DNA of 6,882 bases from a bacterium (GCA_017477685.1 JAFUUT010000187.1:1-6882); one strand, 5' to 3'. Shown: positions 1 to 6,609, counted from the first letter of the stretch. The notes: generated by a model from the sequence alone, not told the origin. Translations and numbers: made by a program.

Positions 1-1
1 G

Positions 2-319
2 CTTACCTTAAAATCCAATTATCAAGAATATAACCAAAAACGCTCTACCTTTAACGCAAGCGGGAATGTACGCATCTGGTATCAGGATTACTATGCTGCA
101 GGTCCAAAAGTTACCCTATACCCCGGTGCCGGAACAACAAAACCTAATGAAGCATATTTTATCGGACGTTCAAGTATAACTCAAGGAGTAAGAACAATTT
201 ATGCCGATAAAATCAAAATGGTAATGAAACCAAAGAGTTTTGATGCGCAAGGCAATACAAGAACAGTAATCAAAAATATCGGTTCAGGTTCAGATGATAA
301 CATGACTTTGGGACTATAA
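2..319 (+). CDS. OstA/LptA-like protein, C-terminal fragment
   Basis: This is the last 105 codons of a gene that begins before the window; the frame starts at base 2 and ends in TAA at 317-319. The fragment looks like the beta-jellyroll repeat of the OstA/LptA family, periplasmic proteins that carry lipopolysaccharide to the outer membrane. Two family-style units are visible: a 'SGNVRIWYQDYYAAGPKV' stretch (residues 20-37) and 'YADKIKM' followed by 'FDAQGNTRTVIKN' (67-73 and 80-92), alternating hydrophobic and polar residues as beta strands do. The tail (93-105) is Gly/Ser/Asp-rich. The N-terminus, where a signal peptide would lie, is outside the window. An LptC-like or LptD N-terminal jellyroll is also possible, because only the fold-level pattern can be recognised. 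The TPR gene starts 9 bases downstream, so the two are probably co-transcribed. Confidence 0.55.
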   Translation, partial: LTLKSNYQEYNQKRSTFNASGNVRIWYQDYYAAGPKVTLYPGAGTTKPNEAYFIGRSSITQGVRTIYADKIKMVMKPKSFDAQGNTRTVIKNIGSGSDDNMTLGL

Positions 320-328
320 GGCAGAACT

Positions 329-1096
329 ATGGAAAACAGAATTGATAAAGCTATAGAATGTTTTAAAAATAAAGATTGGAATGGCGCAATCGATTTATTC
401 ACCGCAGAACTTGAAACAGATCCGTCTAATGCTGAAGTATATAACAACTTGGGTTTGTGTTATGCAAATTTGGGCAACGATGAAAAAGCGGAAAAAAATT
501 ACTTAAGAAGTATTGAATTAAATCCTCAAATTGCACAAACATATATAAATCTTGTTGATATTTATTACAAGCAAAAACGATATGCGGAAGGAATTAATAT
601 TCTATCTTATGCAATTGATATGCTGCCTGATGATTTAGTATTCAGACATTACCTTGCAAGATTTTATATGGAAGATGCCAAACGCGATTTAGCTATTGAT
701 GAACTTGAATATATTTTAGACAAACAACCGGATAATTATGACGCTTATTATGATTTAGGCAGAGTTTATTTTGAACTCGGGAATTACGATTGTGCTATAG
801 AAAATTTTGAAAATATCTTGGAATACAAAGACGAAAATGAATGGATATATTATTATCTTGGAGAATCTTATCAAGCAAATGATGAAATTGATAAAGCTTT
901 ATCAAACTTCTTAAAATCAATCGCAAGGAATAATAAATTTGCACTTCCTTATAAAAAAGCTGCTATCCTGTTTATGGCGCGCGGAGACAATGAGGACGCA
1001 ATAGAATATTTTGAAGATTATCTGAATATGGATATTCCCGACGAAGAAAAAAAGAATATCAATAAACTTATTGACAGGATAAAAGAAAAAATTTAA
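329..1096 (+). CDS. TPR-repeat protein, seven repeats
   Basis: This 255-residue protein is made almost wholly of tetratricopeptide repeats, helical hairpins that serve as protein-binding scaffolds. About seven 34-residue units can be laid out, starting near residues 4, 35, 69, 103, 137, 171 and 205. Repeats 2 and 5 are the most canonical ('YNNLGLCYANLGNDEKA' and 'YYDLGRVYFELGNYDCA'), with the usual W/Y, L-G-Y and A positions and closing 'NP' or 'QPDN' turns. The C-terminus is a charged helix (about 238-255). No signal peptide or membrane segment is visible, so it is probably cytoplasmic. The start is supported by AAGG at 318-321, which overlaps the stop of the preceding gene with 7 bases of spacing. 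Tight spacing to the OstA-like gene suggests one operon, but the TPR fold does not reveal the partner. Family call is firm; biological role unknown. Confidence 0.9.
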   Translation: MENRIDKAIECFKNKDWNGAIDLFTAELETDPSNAEVYNNLGLCYANLGNDEKAEKNYLRSIELNPQIAQTYINLVDIYYKQKRYAEGINILSYAIDMLPDDLVFRHYLARFYMEDAKRDLAIDELEYILDKQPDNYDAYYDLGRVYFELGNYDCAIENFENILEYKDENEWIYYYLGESYQANDEIDKALSNFLKSIARNNKFALPYKKAAILFMARGDNEDAIEYFEDYLNMDIPDEEKKNINKLIDRIKEKI

Positions 1097-1100
1097 ACTT

Positions 1101-1142
1101 TTCCCTCTCCCTGTACAAGGGAAAGGGGTGTGGTAAGGGTTT
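1101..1142 (+). repeat. REP/MITE-like CCCTCTCCCT hairpin element
   Basis: The spacer between the TPR gene and dprA holds an imperfect palindrome. The left arm CCCTCTCCCT (1103-1112) pairs with AGGGAAAGGG (1118-1127) around a GTACA loop, giving 9 of 10 pairs with one C-A mismatch. A G-rich tail, GTGTGGTAAGGGTTT (1128-1142), runs to the dprA start codon. The G+C-rich, strand-asymmetric composition stands out from the AT-rich surroundings. From memory it resembles the 'ccctctccct...aggg' intergenic repeats scattered through many bacterial genomes. Only one copy lies in the window, so its repeated nature is inferred. It lacks a U-tract after the stem, so it is not a good intrinsic terminator. Confidence 0.6.
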
Positions 1143-2228
1143 ATGAAAGAAAAATACTGGATAGCATTTTCATCTATAGAACAACTTGACAGCCGGTTTA
1201 TAAAACGACTGTATGATTACTTTGGCGACATTGAAAAAGCTTTTAATTGTAATCTTAAAGAACTTGAAGATATAGACGGATTAAGCGTTAAAAAAGCAGA
1301 ACACTTTATTAAATTAAGGGACAAGGTAGATATTGATAAAGCTTTTGCTCTTGTAGAAACTAAAGGAATAAATTTTTTAACACTTGAGGATGCAAAATAT
1401 CCGTATATGCTGAAAAATATTGAAAATCCTCCGGCTGTTTTATATTACAAAGGCAAATTATTTGAATGTAATTTAGAAAAGACATTAGCCGTTGTAGGTT
1501 CAAGACGTGCAAGTTCAAATTCAAGAGATAATCTGAGAAAAATCATATCGGGACTGGCAAATACAGATATATGTATAGTCTCGGGGCTTGCATCCGGTAT
1601 TGATTCTGTTGCACATACTGCTGCAATTGAAAACAACTTGAAAACTATCGGCGTAATTGCAAGCGGATTTGATTATATCTATCCGACTCAGAATAAAACC
1701 TTATATGAAAATATTGAAAACGGATATGGTGCAATTGTAAGTGAATATTATCCGACATTTGAACCTATCAAATTCAGATTTCCTCAGAGAAACAGAATTG
1801 TATCAGGTTTGTCATACGGGACACTGGTTGCCGAAGCATCTATAAAAAGCGGAGCTTTAATAACCGCAAATCTGACACTTGAACAAGGGAGAGAACTTAT
1901 GTGCATGCCGGGGGAAATATCCAATCCGAACACCGAAGGCATCTATAAACTTTTGAAAAACGGTGCCGCAATGGTAACTCAAAGTTCCGATATTTTAGAT
2001 ACATTAGGCTGGGAAATTAAACCGGAAACTCAAACCCAACTTACACTTCCTACACTTACACCTGATGAAGAATTAATTTTTAGCAACTTACAAATAGAGA
2101 CTAAGGGGGTTGATGAATTATTACAACTTACCGGACTAAGCCTTGATAATTTACTCATGAACTTGACAACAATGGAGCTTAAAGGCATAATAAAACAAGA
2201 TAACGGCGACAGATACAAAGCGCTGTAA
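1143..2228 (+). CDS. dprA: DNA processing protein DprA
   Basis: DprA (Smf family, 361 residues, normal length) binds incoming single-stranded DNA in the cytoplasm during natural transformation and loads RecA onto it. The N-terminal helical region (1-110) includes the typical 'YPYMLKNIENPPAVLYYKG' segment (86-104). The Rossmann-like core follows, with GSRRAS (119-124), SGLASGIDSVAH (147-158), FPQRNRIVSGLS (213-224), SGALITA (236-242), PGE (256-258) and EGIYKLLKNGA (265-275). The C-terminal 60 residues (about 302-361) look like the winged-helix DML1-type domain. The ATG follows AAGGG (1135-1139) with only 3 bases of spacing, and those bases belong to the REP-like element. topA starts 35 bases downstream, a pairing known from other phyla. 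No other competence gene is in view, so transformability is not shown; DprA is also kept by many bacteria not known to be competent. Confidence 0.96.
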   Translation: MKEKYWIAFSSIEQLDSRFIKRLYDYFGDIEKAFNCNLKELEDIDGLSVKKAEHFIKLRDKVDIDKAFALVETKGINFLTLEDAKYPYMLKNIENPPAVLYYKGKLFECNLEKTLAVVGSRRASSNSRDNLRKIISGLANTDICIVSGLASGIDSVAHTAAIENNLKTIGVIASGFDYIYPTQNKTLYENIENGYGAIVSEYYPTFEPIKFRFPQRNRIVSGLSYGTLVAEASIKSGALITANLTLEQGRELMCMPGEISNPNTEGIYKLLKNGAAMVTQSSDILDTLGWEIKPETQTQLTLPTLTPDEELIFSNLQIETKGVDELLQLTGLSLDNLLMNLTTMELKGIIKQDNGDRYKAL

Positions 2229-2250
2229 AAGTTATCATAACAGTTTAGGA

Positions 2251-2260
2251 TAAGAAGGAT
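2251..2260 (+). promoter_or_regulatory. Ribosome binding site of topA
   Basis: TAAGAAGGAT, with AAGGA at 2255-2259, lies 4 bases before the topA ATG at 2264. It fixes the start at MAQAAKKEK, just ahead of the Toprim strand. A second AGGA (2247-2250) is too far away to be the main site. Confidence 0.7.
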
Positions 2261-2263
2261 AAG

Positions 2264-4549
2264 ATGGCACAAGCTGCAAAGAAAGAAAAAGCATTAGTTA
2301 TAGTCGAATCTCCGGCTAAATCAAAAACAATTAAAAAAATTCTTGGAGATTCATATCAGATAGAAGCAAGTTTCGGACATATAAGAAATCTTCCGACAAA
2401 AGATCCTGCAACAGAGAATCTTGGTTTTGACGTTAATAATAATTTTGAACCGAAATTTGAAATTATCCCCGGTAAAGCACAAGTCGTAAGAAAACTAAAT
2501 GACCTTGCAAAAAAATCCGACACCATTTATCTTGCATCCGACCCCGACCGCGAAGGAGAGGCAATAGCTTGGCATGTACGCCAAATTTTAAAAGTTCCGG
2601 ATGAAAAAATTCGCAGAATTGTATTTAACGAAATAACCCCAAAAGCAGTAAAATATTCTGTTGAAAATCCCCGCGATATAGATATGGATATGGTAAAAGC
2701 ACAGCAAACACGCCAAATTTTGGATAAACTTGTAGGCTACAAGCTTTCACCTGTTCTATGGAAAGAAATGGGTAACAGAAAACTCTCCGCAGGACGTGTA
2801 CAATCTGTTGCACTTCGTATGATTTGTGAAAGAGAAGAAGAAATTGAAGCCTTCAAACCTCAAGAATATTGGTCAATTCACACACTCCTTGATAAAGAAG
2901 GCAAGCAGTTTGAAGCTGAGCTTTCAAAAATTAAAGGCAAATCATTAGAAAAAACAATTAAAAATCAAGAAGAAGCACTAAAAATTGTCGATTACCTTTC
3001 TAACCCGTCAACAGAATATGAAGTTTCAAAGGTTACAAAGAAAACAATAAAACGTAAGCCAACCGCACCTTTCATTACTTCTACAATGCAAAGAGCAGCA
3101 AGTTCAAAACTCGGTTTCGGAGTTTCTAAAACAATGCAGGTTGCTCAAAAACTCTATGAAGGTATTGAAATTGATGGTGCACCGGTTGGTTTGATTACTT
3201 ATATGAGAACCGACTCCGTTCGTGTATCTGAAGATGCACAAAATATGGCGCATGATTATATTTTGGAAAATTACGGAGAAAAATACTATCCAAAAGAAGC
3301 AAATATATATGCAAAAGGCAAACAAAATGTTCAGGATGCACACGAAGCAATTCGTCCTTCATATCCTGAAAGAACACCTGAGAGTATAAAAAAATATTTA
3401 GATAATGATCAATACAAACTTTATAAACTAATATGGGAAAAATTTATGTCTTCCCAAATGGCACCTGCTGAAATCGCAAATAAATCAATCGAAATTGAAT
3501 CCGGAGATTATACCCTGAAAGCAGGCACAAGCAAAGTTATGTTTGACGGCTTTTTGACTTTATACAATGATGATGAGGAAGAAGAAGGCAATGATGCAGA
3601 TGCAAAAATCCCTGATTTAGAAAAAGGTGATAAAGTTGCCTGCAAAAAAGTTGAACCAAAACAACATTTCACACAACCGCCGCCGAGATACAATGAAGCA
3701 TCACTTGTAAAAGCATTGGAAGAATACGGAATTGGCAGACCATCAACATATGCAACCATCATCACAGTTATTCAAACCCGCAAATATGTTGAAAAAATAA
3801 ATAAAGCACTGCATCCGACATTACTCGGACGTGCCGTTTCAAAACAACTTGTTGCGGAATTTTCAGACATTATGGACTACAAGTTTACCGCAGGAATGGA
3901 AGCAAAACTTGATGAAATCGCTGATAAAAAAGTGGAATGGATAAAAGTTCTCAATGATTTTTATGCACCGTTTATGAACGAAGTAAACAAAGTTATGCAA
4001 ACAGCCCACAAAATTACTGTTTCTACAAACGTAAAATGTCCTAATTGCGGAAAACCAATGGTTCTAAGAACAAGCAAAAGCGGTTCTCAATTTTTGGGCT
4101 GCAGCGGCTATCCTGATTGCAAAACAGCAATGTCTTTGAATGTTCTTCAAGAAGGAGGGCTGGACGAAGACGAAAACGGAGAAAATCAAGAGGAAAAATG
4201 CGAAGAAAAATGTCCGCAATGCGGTTCTGATATGAAATTTAAAATCGGACCTTACGGTAAATACTTAGAATGCACCTCTCCTGATTGCGGGCATAGAAAA
4301 CCTTACAGAAAAACAACCGGCGTAACTTGCCCAAAATGCGGCAAAGGAGAAATTATTGAACGCAAATCAAAAAGAGGCACGGTATTTTTTGGGTGCGATC
4401 AATATCCTCAATGCAATTTTGTCCTTTGGAACGAACCAACAGGCGAAAAATGTCCGGAATGCGGCTCTTTGTTAGTAAAAAAAGTCCTAAAAAGCGGTGA
4501 AACCATAACATGCTCAAACATAAAATGCCACTATAAAAAAGAGGGATAA
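2264..4549 (+). CDS. topA: DNA topoisomerase I (type IA) with four zinc ribbons
   Basis: TopA relaxes negative supercoils by cutting one strand through a 5'-phosphotyrosine bond. The Toprim domain opens with VIVESPAKSKTIKKIL (12-27; E15 metal-binding) and contains ASDPDREGEAIAW (91-103; D93, D95, E97). The strand-passage core includes KLSAGRVQSVALR (173-185), the catalytic tyrosine Y313 in ITYMRTDSVR with R315, DAHEAIRP (358-365), and PPPRYNEASLVKALEEYGIG (472-491). An acidic insert, DDEEEEGNDAD (436-446), probably loops out. The C-terminus carries four Cys4 ribbons: C592/595/613/619, C650/653/670/675, C689/692/711/717 and C730/733/750/755, all complete. At 761 residues it is shorter than E. 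coli TopA but typical for many phyla. No key residue is missing. It directly follows dprA and is probably co-transcribed with it. Confidence 0.98.
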   Translation: MAQAAKKEKALVIVESPAKSKTIKKILGDSYQIEASFGHIRNLPTKDPATENLGFDVNNNFEPKFEIIPGKAQVVRKLNDLAKKSDTIYLASDPDREGEAIAWHVRQILKVPDEKIRRIVFNEITPKAVKYSVENPRDIDMDMVKAQQTRQILDKLVGYKLSPVLWKEMGNRKLSAGRVQSVALRMICEREEEIEAFKPQEYWSIHTLLDKEGKQFEAELSKIKGKSLEKTIKNQEEALKIVDYLSNPSTEYEVSKVTKKTIKRKPTAPFITSTMQRAASSKLGFGVSKTMQVAQKLYEGIEIDGAPVGLITYMRTDSVRVSEDAQNMAHDYILENYGEKYYPKEANIYAKGKQNVQDAHEAIRPSYPERTPESIKKYLDNDQYKLYKLIWEKFMSSQMAPAEIANKSIEIESGDYTLKAGTSKVMFDGFLTLYNDDEEEEGNDADAKIPDLEKGDKVACKKVEPKQHFTQPPPRYNEASLVKALEEYGIGRPSTYATIITVIQTRKYVEKINKALHPTLLGRAVSKQLVAEFSDIMDYKFTAGMEAKLDEIADKKVEWIKVLNDFYAPFMNEVNKVMQTAHKITVSTNVKCPNCGKPMVLRTSKSGSQFLGCSGYPDCKTAMSLNVLQEGGLDEDENGENQEEKCEEKCPQCGSDMKFKIGPYGKYLECTSPDCGHRKPYRKTTGVTCPKCGKGEIIERKSKRGTVFFGCDQYPQCNFVLWNEPTGEKCPECGSLLVKKVLKSGETITCSNIKCHYKKEG

Positions 4550-4600
4550 ACATTCTTGTTATCCTAAAATTGTTTGTAGGATCTCCCGCAAATCAAACAA
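4544..4600 (+). other. Overlapping inverted repeats after topA
   Basis: Three short inverted repeats overlap between the topA stop and the aroE leader. GGATAA (4544-4549) pairs with TTATCC (4559-4564), and a further CA/TG pair lies inside past one bulged base. ATCCTA (4561-4566) pairs with TAGGAT (4577-4582). TTGTTTG (4570-4576) pairs with CAAACAA (4594-4600). The first and second share bases, and the left arm of the third lies in the loop of the second, so they would compete. None is G+C-rich or followed by a good U-run, so I do not call a terminator. In AT-rich DNA some such pairing is expected by chance. Confidence 0.35.
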
Positions 4601-4641
4601 CAATCTTAATCTGTCAAAGATAAAAATAAGAGGTTAATAAA

Positions 4642-5943
4642 ATGGCTATCAATAAAGAATTATATGAACGCTACAAAGCAATGAAGGCAGCAAAGGGGGC
4701 AAATGTTGTTACTGGGAATTATGCAAATTCCGGCAGCAATTCTGCTTCCGGCGGGTTTAAAGCTCTTTCTTCAACATCATCTGCTCAAGGCTCTACGTCA
4801 TATTCTTCCTCGGTACAAACTGCTCCTTTGCCGCAAACACCGCAAGACTCGACTTCCCAAAGCTGGAACAGCACTCAAAATTTAAATACCAGTTCTCAAT
4901 TACCGCAAACATCAAGCGTTGAATCATATTCTTCATCATCCGCTTCATATCAGCCGAATGAAGAAGTAAAATCCAATTATAGTTCGCAATTTGTCGGGAT
5001 GAATGAAAATATACAAAGTACAACAACATATACACCGGAACAGCCTGCAACTCCATATACGGGTAATATTCAAACGACTTCAGAAATATCACGCCCGAGC
5101 GTATATAAATATGCACTCATCGGTTGTCCTTTGGGGCATTCTTTATCAGAATATATACATCTTGCAGGTTTTGAAAGCCTTGGGATTAAAGCAACATACG
5201 AGCTGATTGAAACTCCGCCGGAAAAACTTGTGGATACGATTAAATACTTAAAAACAAGCGGTTATAGCGGATTTAACGTAACAATACCGCACAAATTGCC
5301 TGTTACAATGTTTTTAGATGAAATTGATTCATCTGCTAATACTGTTAATGCAATAAATACTGTAATGATTGACCCTCAAACAAAATTTTTGAAAGGTTAC
5401 AATACTGATGTTGCAGGCTTTGACAGAGCAATTCCGAAAGATATTGACCTATGCGGAAAAGTTGCAGGAATCCTCGGCACAGGCGGAGCCGCACGAGCAG
5501 CAATAGCAGCACTTGCAATGCGCAGAGTAAGAGCGATGAAGCTATATACAAGAAATGTATCGAATACTATTGAGTTATTGAATTATTTACGCAAAACTTA
5601 TCCTCAGATTGAATTTAATTCATTCCAAATAGATAGAATTCGTGATTTGTCTGATATTGATATTCTTGTAAATGCTACCCCTATCGGTATGGCAGGGGTC
5701 AGCGGCGGGTATTCTCCTGTAGAAGAAAATGAACTAAGAACTTTGCTGCCTGATGCTCTTGTTTATGATGTTATCTACAATCCTAAAAAAACACTGCTTA
5801 TAAAACTTGCACAAAAATATCATTATAGAACGGTTACAGGGATGGATATGCTGGTTTATCAAGCAGTTGAAGCTCAAAAGATTTGGACCGGCAGAACCCC
5901 TGATTTCAAAGATATGAAGATTGCGGCTTTAGAAAATATTTAA
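4642..5943 (+). CDS. aroE: Shikimate dehydrogenase with disordered N-terminal extension
   Basis: AroE reduces 3-dehydroshikimate to shikimate with NADPH in the pathway to chorismate and aromatic amino acids. The enzyme domain spans about 154-433 (roughly 280 residues, normal AroE length). The substrate domain has GCPLGHSLSE (161-170), FNVTIPHK (211-218; catalytic K218) and YNTDVAGF (253-260; catalytic D256). The nucleotide domain has LGTGGAARA (278-286), YTRN (302-305; R304 could hold the NADP phosphate), NATPIGM (344-350) and YDVIYNP (375-381). MLVYQAVEAQKIWTG (403-417) closes the substrate site. Residues 1-19 form a short Lys-rich helix-like start; 21-150 are low complexity (about 33 Ser and 17 Thr in 130), with no membrane segment or signal peptide. 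The start is supported by AAGAGG (4628-4633), 8 bases upstream. An internal ATG at 4999 (M120) could make a shorter form but has a poorer site. Two usual motif residues differ: E170 for Pro and L174 for Asn/Gln. Confidence 0.93.
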   Translation: MAINKELYERYKAMKAAKGANVVTGNYANSGSNSASGGFKALSSTSSAQGSTSYSSSVQTAPLPQTPQDSTSQSWNSTQNLNTSSQLPQTSSVESYSSSSASYQPNEEVKSNYSSQFVGMNENIQSTTTYTPEQPATPYTGNIQTTSEISRPSVYKYALIGCPLGHSLSEYIHLAGFESLGIKATYELIETPPEKLVDTIKYLKTSGYSGFNVTIPHKLPVTMFLDEIDSSANTVNAINTVMIDPQTKFLKGYNTDVAGFDRAIPKDIDLCGKVAGILGTGGAARAAIAALAMRRVRAMKLYTRNVSNTIELLNYLRKTYPQIEFNSFQIDRIRDLSDIDILVNATPIGMAGVSGGYSPVEENELRTLLPDALVYDVIYNPKKTLLIKLAQKYHYRTVTGMDMLVYQAVEAQKIWTGRTPDFKDMKIAALENI

Positions 5944-5957
5944 TATAACTTAACAAA
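5934..5957 (+). repeat. 24-base direct repeat, copy 1
   Basis: This sequence, with core TTAATATAACTTAACAAA at 5940-5957, is identical over 24 bases to 6505-6528; flanking bases differ on both sides. It covers the last codons and stop of aroE and ends 81 bases before the ATG at 6039. It contains a -10-like TATAAC (5944-5949) with a weak TTGCGG (5921-5926) 17 bases ahead, so a promoter is possible. It also contains the palindrome AAATATTT (5934-5941). Confidence 0.85.
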
Positions 5958-6026
5958 CCCTACTAAAGTAACAAAAATTTTTATTTATACGTTTTGAGAA
6001 GGATAAATCAATTTACACATCAAAAC

Positions 6027-6033
6027 GAAAGGA
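6027..6033 (+). promoter_or_regulatory. Ribosome binding site that sets the 6039 start
   Basis: GAAAGGA lies 5 bases before ATG 6039. The same GAAAGGA precedes the next gene (6597-6603). It argues for ATG 6039 over the in-frame TTG at 5994, which has no comparable site. Confidence 0.75.
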
Positions 6034-6038
6034 AAAGA

Positions 6039-6506
6039 ATGATTAACAGAGTACAATTGTCACCTAGCTTTGGGGATTTGGTAATACACCCGTCTTTAAA
6101 TGAAAATCTATCTTATTATGGTACCCCTTACCTTAGAAAAATAGAAAGAGCAGGAAAAGAACTGGAAGGAACAAGACATAACCTTGAACTTAGAGGTGAT
6201 GGAAGTCGGTCTATAGTAACTCCAGACGGTGACAGATTCGAAAGTTATTATGTAGGAAATTTTTATAATGAGGCTACCCCCCAAAATAAAATATTACCTA
6301 TTATTGATCCTACCAATCGTAAAATATATAACATTGAATTCGACAATCACAAACAAGCATTAGCAGCATACAGTATTCTAACATCCCCAACCCTTGATGG
6401 AATAGAAAAAGATGTTGAACTGATAAAATATTTTGAAGGAAGATTTCCGACAGATAATGAAACGTTGTCCGCTCAATTACTTGACAAATATGGTGTGAAA
6501 GAATAA
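6039..6506 (+). CDS. Hypothetical protein, 155 residues
   Basis: I do not recognise a family. I chose ATG 6039 because GAAAGGA stands 5 bases upstream and because it puts the start at exactly the same distance from the 24-base repeat as in the next gene. An in-frame TTG at 5994 would add 15 residues. The protein has no signal peptide, membrane segment or Cys residue. It begins with a short hydrophobic stretch ending in 'QLSPSFG' (6-12), then a mixed charged region with likely beta strands ('RSIVTPDGDRFESYYVGNF', about 57-75; 'ILPIIDPTNRKIYNIEF', about 84-100). The end is helical (about 102-155). Repeat copies flank the gene. It is probably lineage-specific. A short effector-like or structural protein is possible, but nothing in the sequence shows a function. 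Confidence 0.7.
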   Translation: MINRVQLSPSFGDLVIHPSLNENLSYYGTPYLRKIERAGKELEGTRHNLELRGDGSRSIVTPDGDRFESYYVGNFYNEATPQNKILPIIDPTNRKIYNIEFDNHKQALAAYSILTSPTLDGIEKDVELIKYFEGRFPTDNETLSAQLLDKYGVKE

Positions 6507-6528
6507 ATATTTAATATAACTTAACAAA
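6505..6528 (+). repeat. 24-base direct repeat, copy 2
   Basis: It is identical to 5934-5957 and lies 571 bases downstream of it. It begins in the stop codon of the 155-residue protein gene (TAA 6504-6506) and ends 81 bases before the ATG at 6610. The -10-like TATAAC falls at 6515-6520, but no convincing -35 lies 16-18 bases ahead of it. Confidence 0.85.
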
Positions 6529-6568
6529 TTTATCCAAAAAACGCAATTTTTTTGCTTCACATGTTTTA

Positions 6569-6595
6569 TAGTTAACAACAAAGTGTGTAGTTAAC
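6569..6595 (+). promoter_or_regulatory. Paired TAGTTAAC sites ahead of the last gene
   Basis: TAGTTAAC occurs at 6569-6576 and again at 6588-6595, 19 bases apart, close to two helical turns. Each holds the palindrome GTTAAC, so the pair also reads as an inverted repeat. The second lies just before the GAAAGGA ribosome binding site. The spacing fits an operator for a dimeric regulator, and it could also form a weak hairpin. No known regulator motif is recognised. Confidence 0.35.
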
Positions 6596-6596
6596 T

Positions 6597-6603
6597 GAAA
6601 GGA
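6597..6603 (+). promoter_or_regulatory. Ribosome binding site of the last gene
   Basis: GAAAGGA stands 6 bases before ATG 6610 and supports that start. It matches the site at 6027-6033 exactly. Confidence 0.7.
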
Positions 6604-6609
6604 ATATTT

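Noticed and set aside
199..447. 82-codon - strand frame across the OstA-like/TPR junction
   Set aside because: It lies antisense to two supported coding regions and shows no start signal; its hydrophobic look is a by-product of reversed codons.
1103..1127. CCCTCTCCCT hairpin as a transcription terminator of the TPR gene
   Set aside because: The stem is followed by GTGTGGTAAGGGTTT, not a U-rich run, and dprA begins directly after it with no room for a new promoter.
3104..3765. Several 60-85 codon - strand open frames within topA
   Set aside because: They overlap conserved topA coding sequence, overlap one another in different frames, and give Cys- and aromatic-rich peptides typical of antisense readings.
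4793..5116. 107-codon open frame on the - strand inside the Ser-rich part of aroE
   Set aside because: It is the reverse reading of Ser/Thr-rich codons, has no ribosome binding site or family resemblance, and the + frame continues intact into AroE.
5994..6038. TTG start giving a 170-residue form of the unknown protein
   Set aside because: There is no good ribosome binding site ahead of TTG 5994. ATG 6039 has GAAAGGA at 5 bases and the same distance to the 24-base repeat as the next gene.
6481..6509. Perfect -35 TTGACA at 6481-6486 with TAAATA at 17 bases
   Set aside because: TTGACA encodes Leu-Asp in the end of the 155-residue protein, the -10 matches only 3 of 6 bases, and the copy-1 leader has no equivalent.
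6536..6555. Possible terminator from AAAAAA/TTTTTT and GCAA/TTGC around 6536-6555
   Set aside because: The pairing is short and almost all A-T, with the T-run inside the hairpin rather than after it, so it does not meet the form of an intrinsic terminator.
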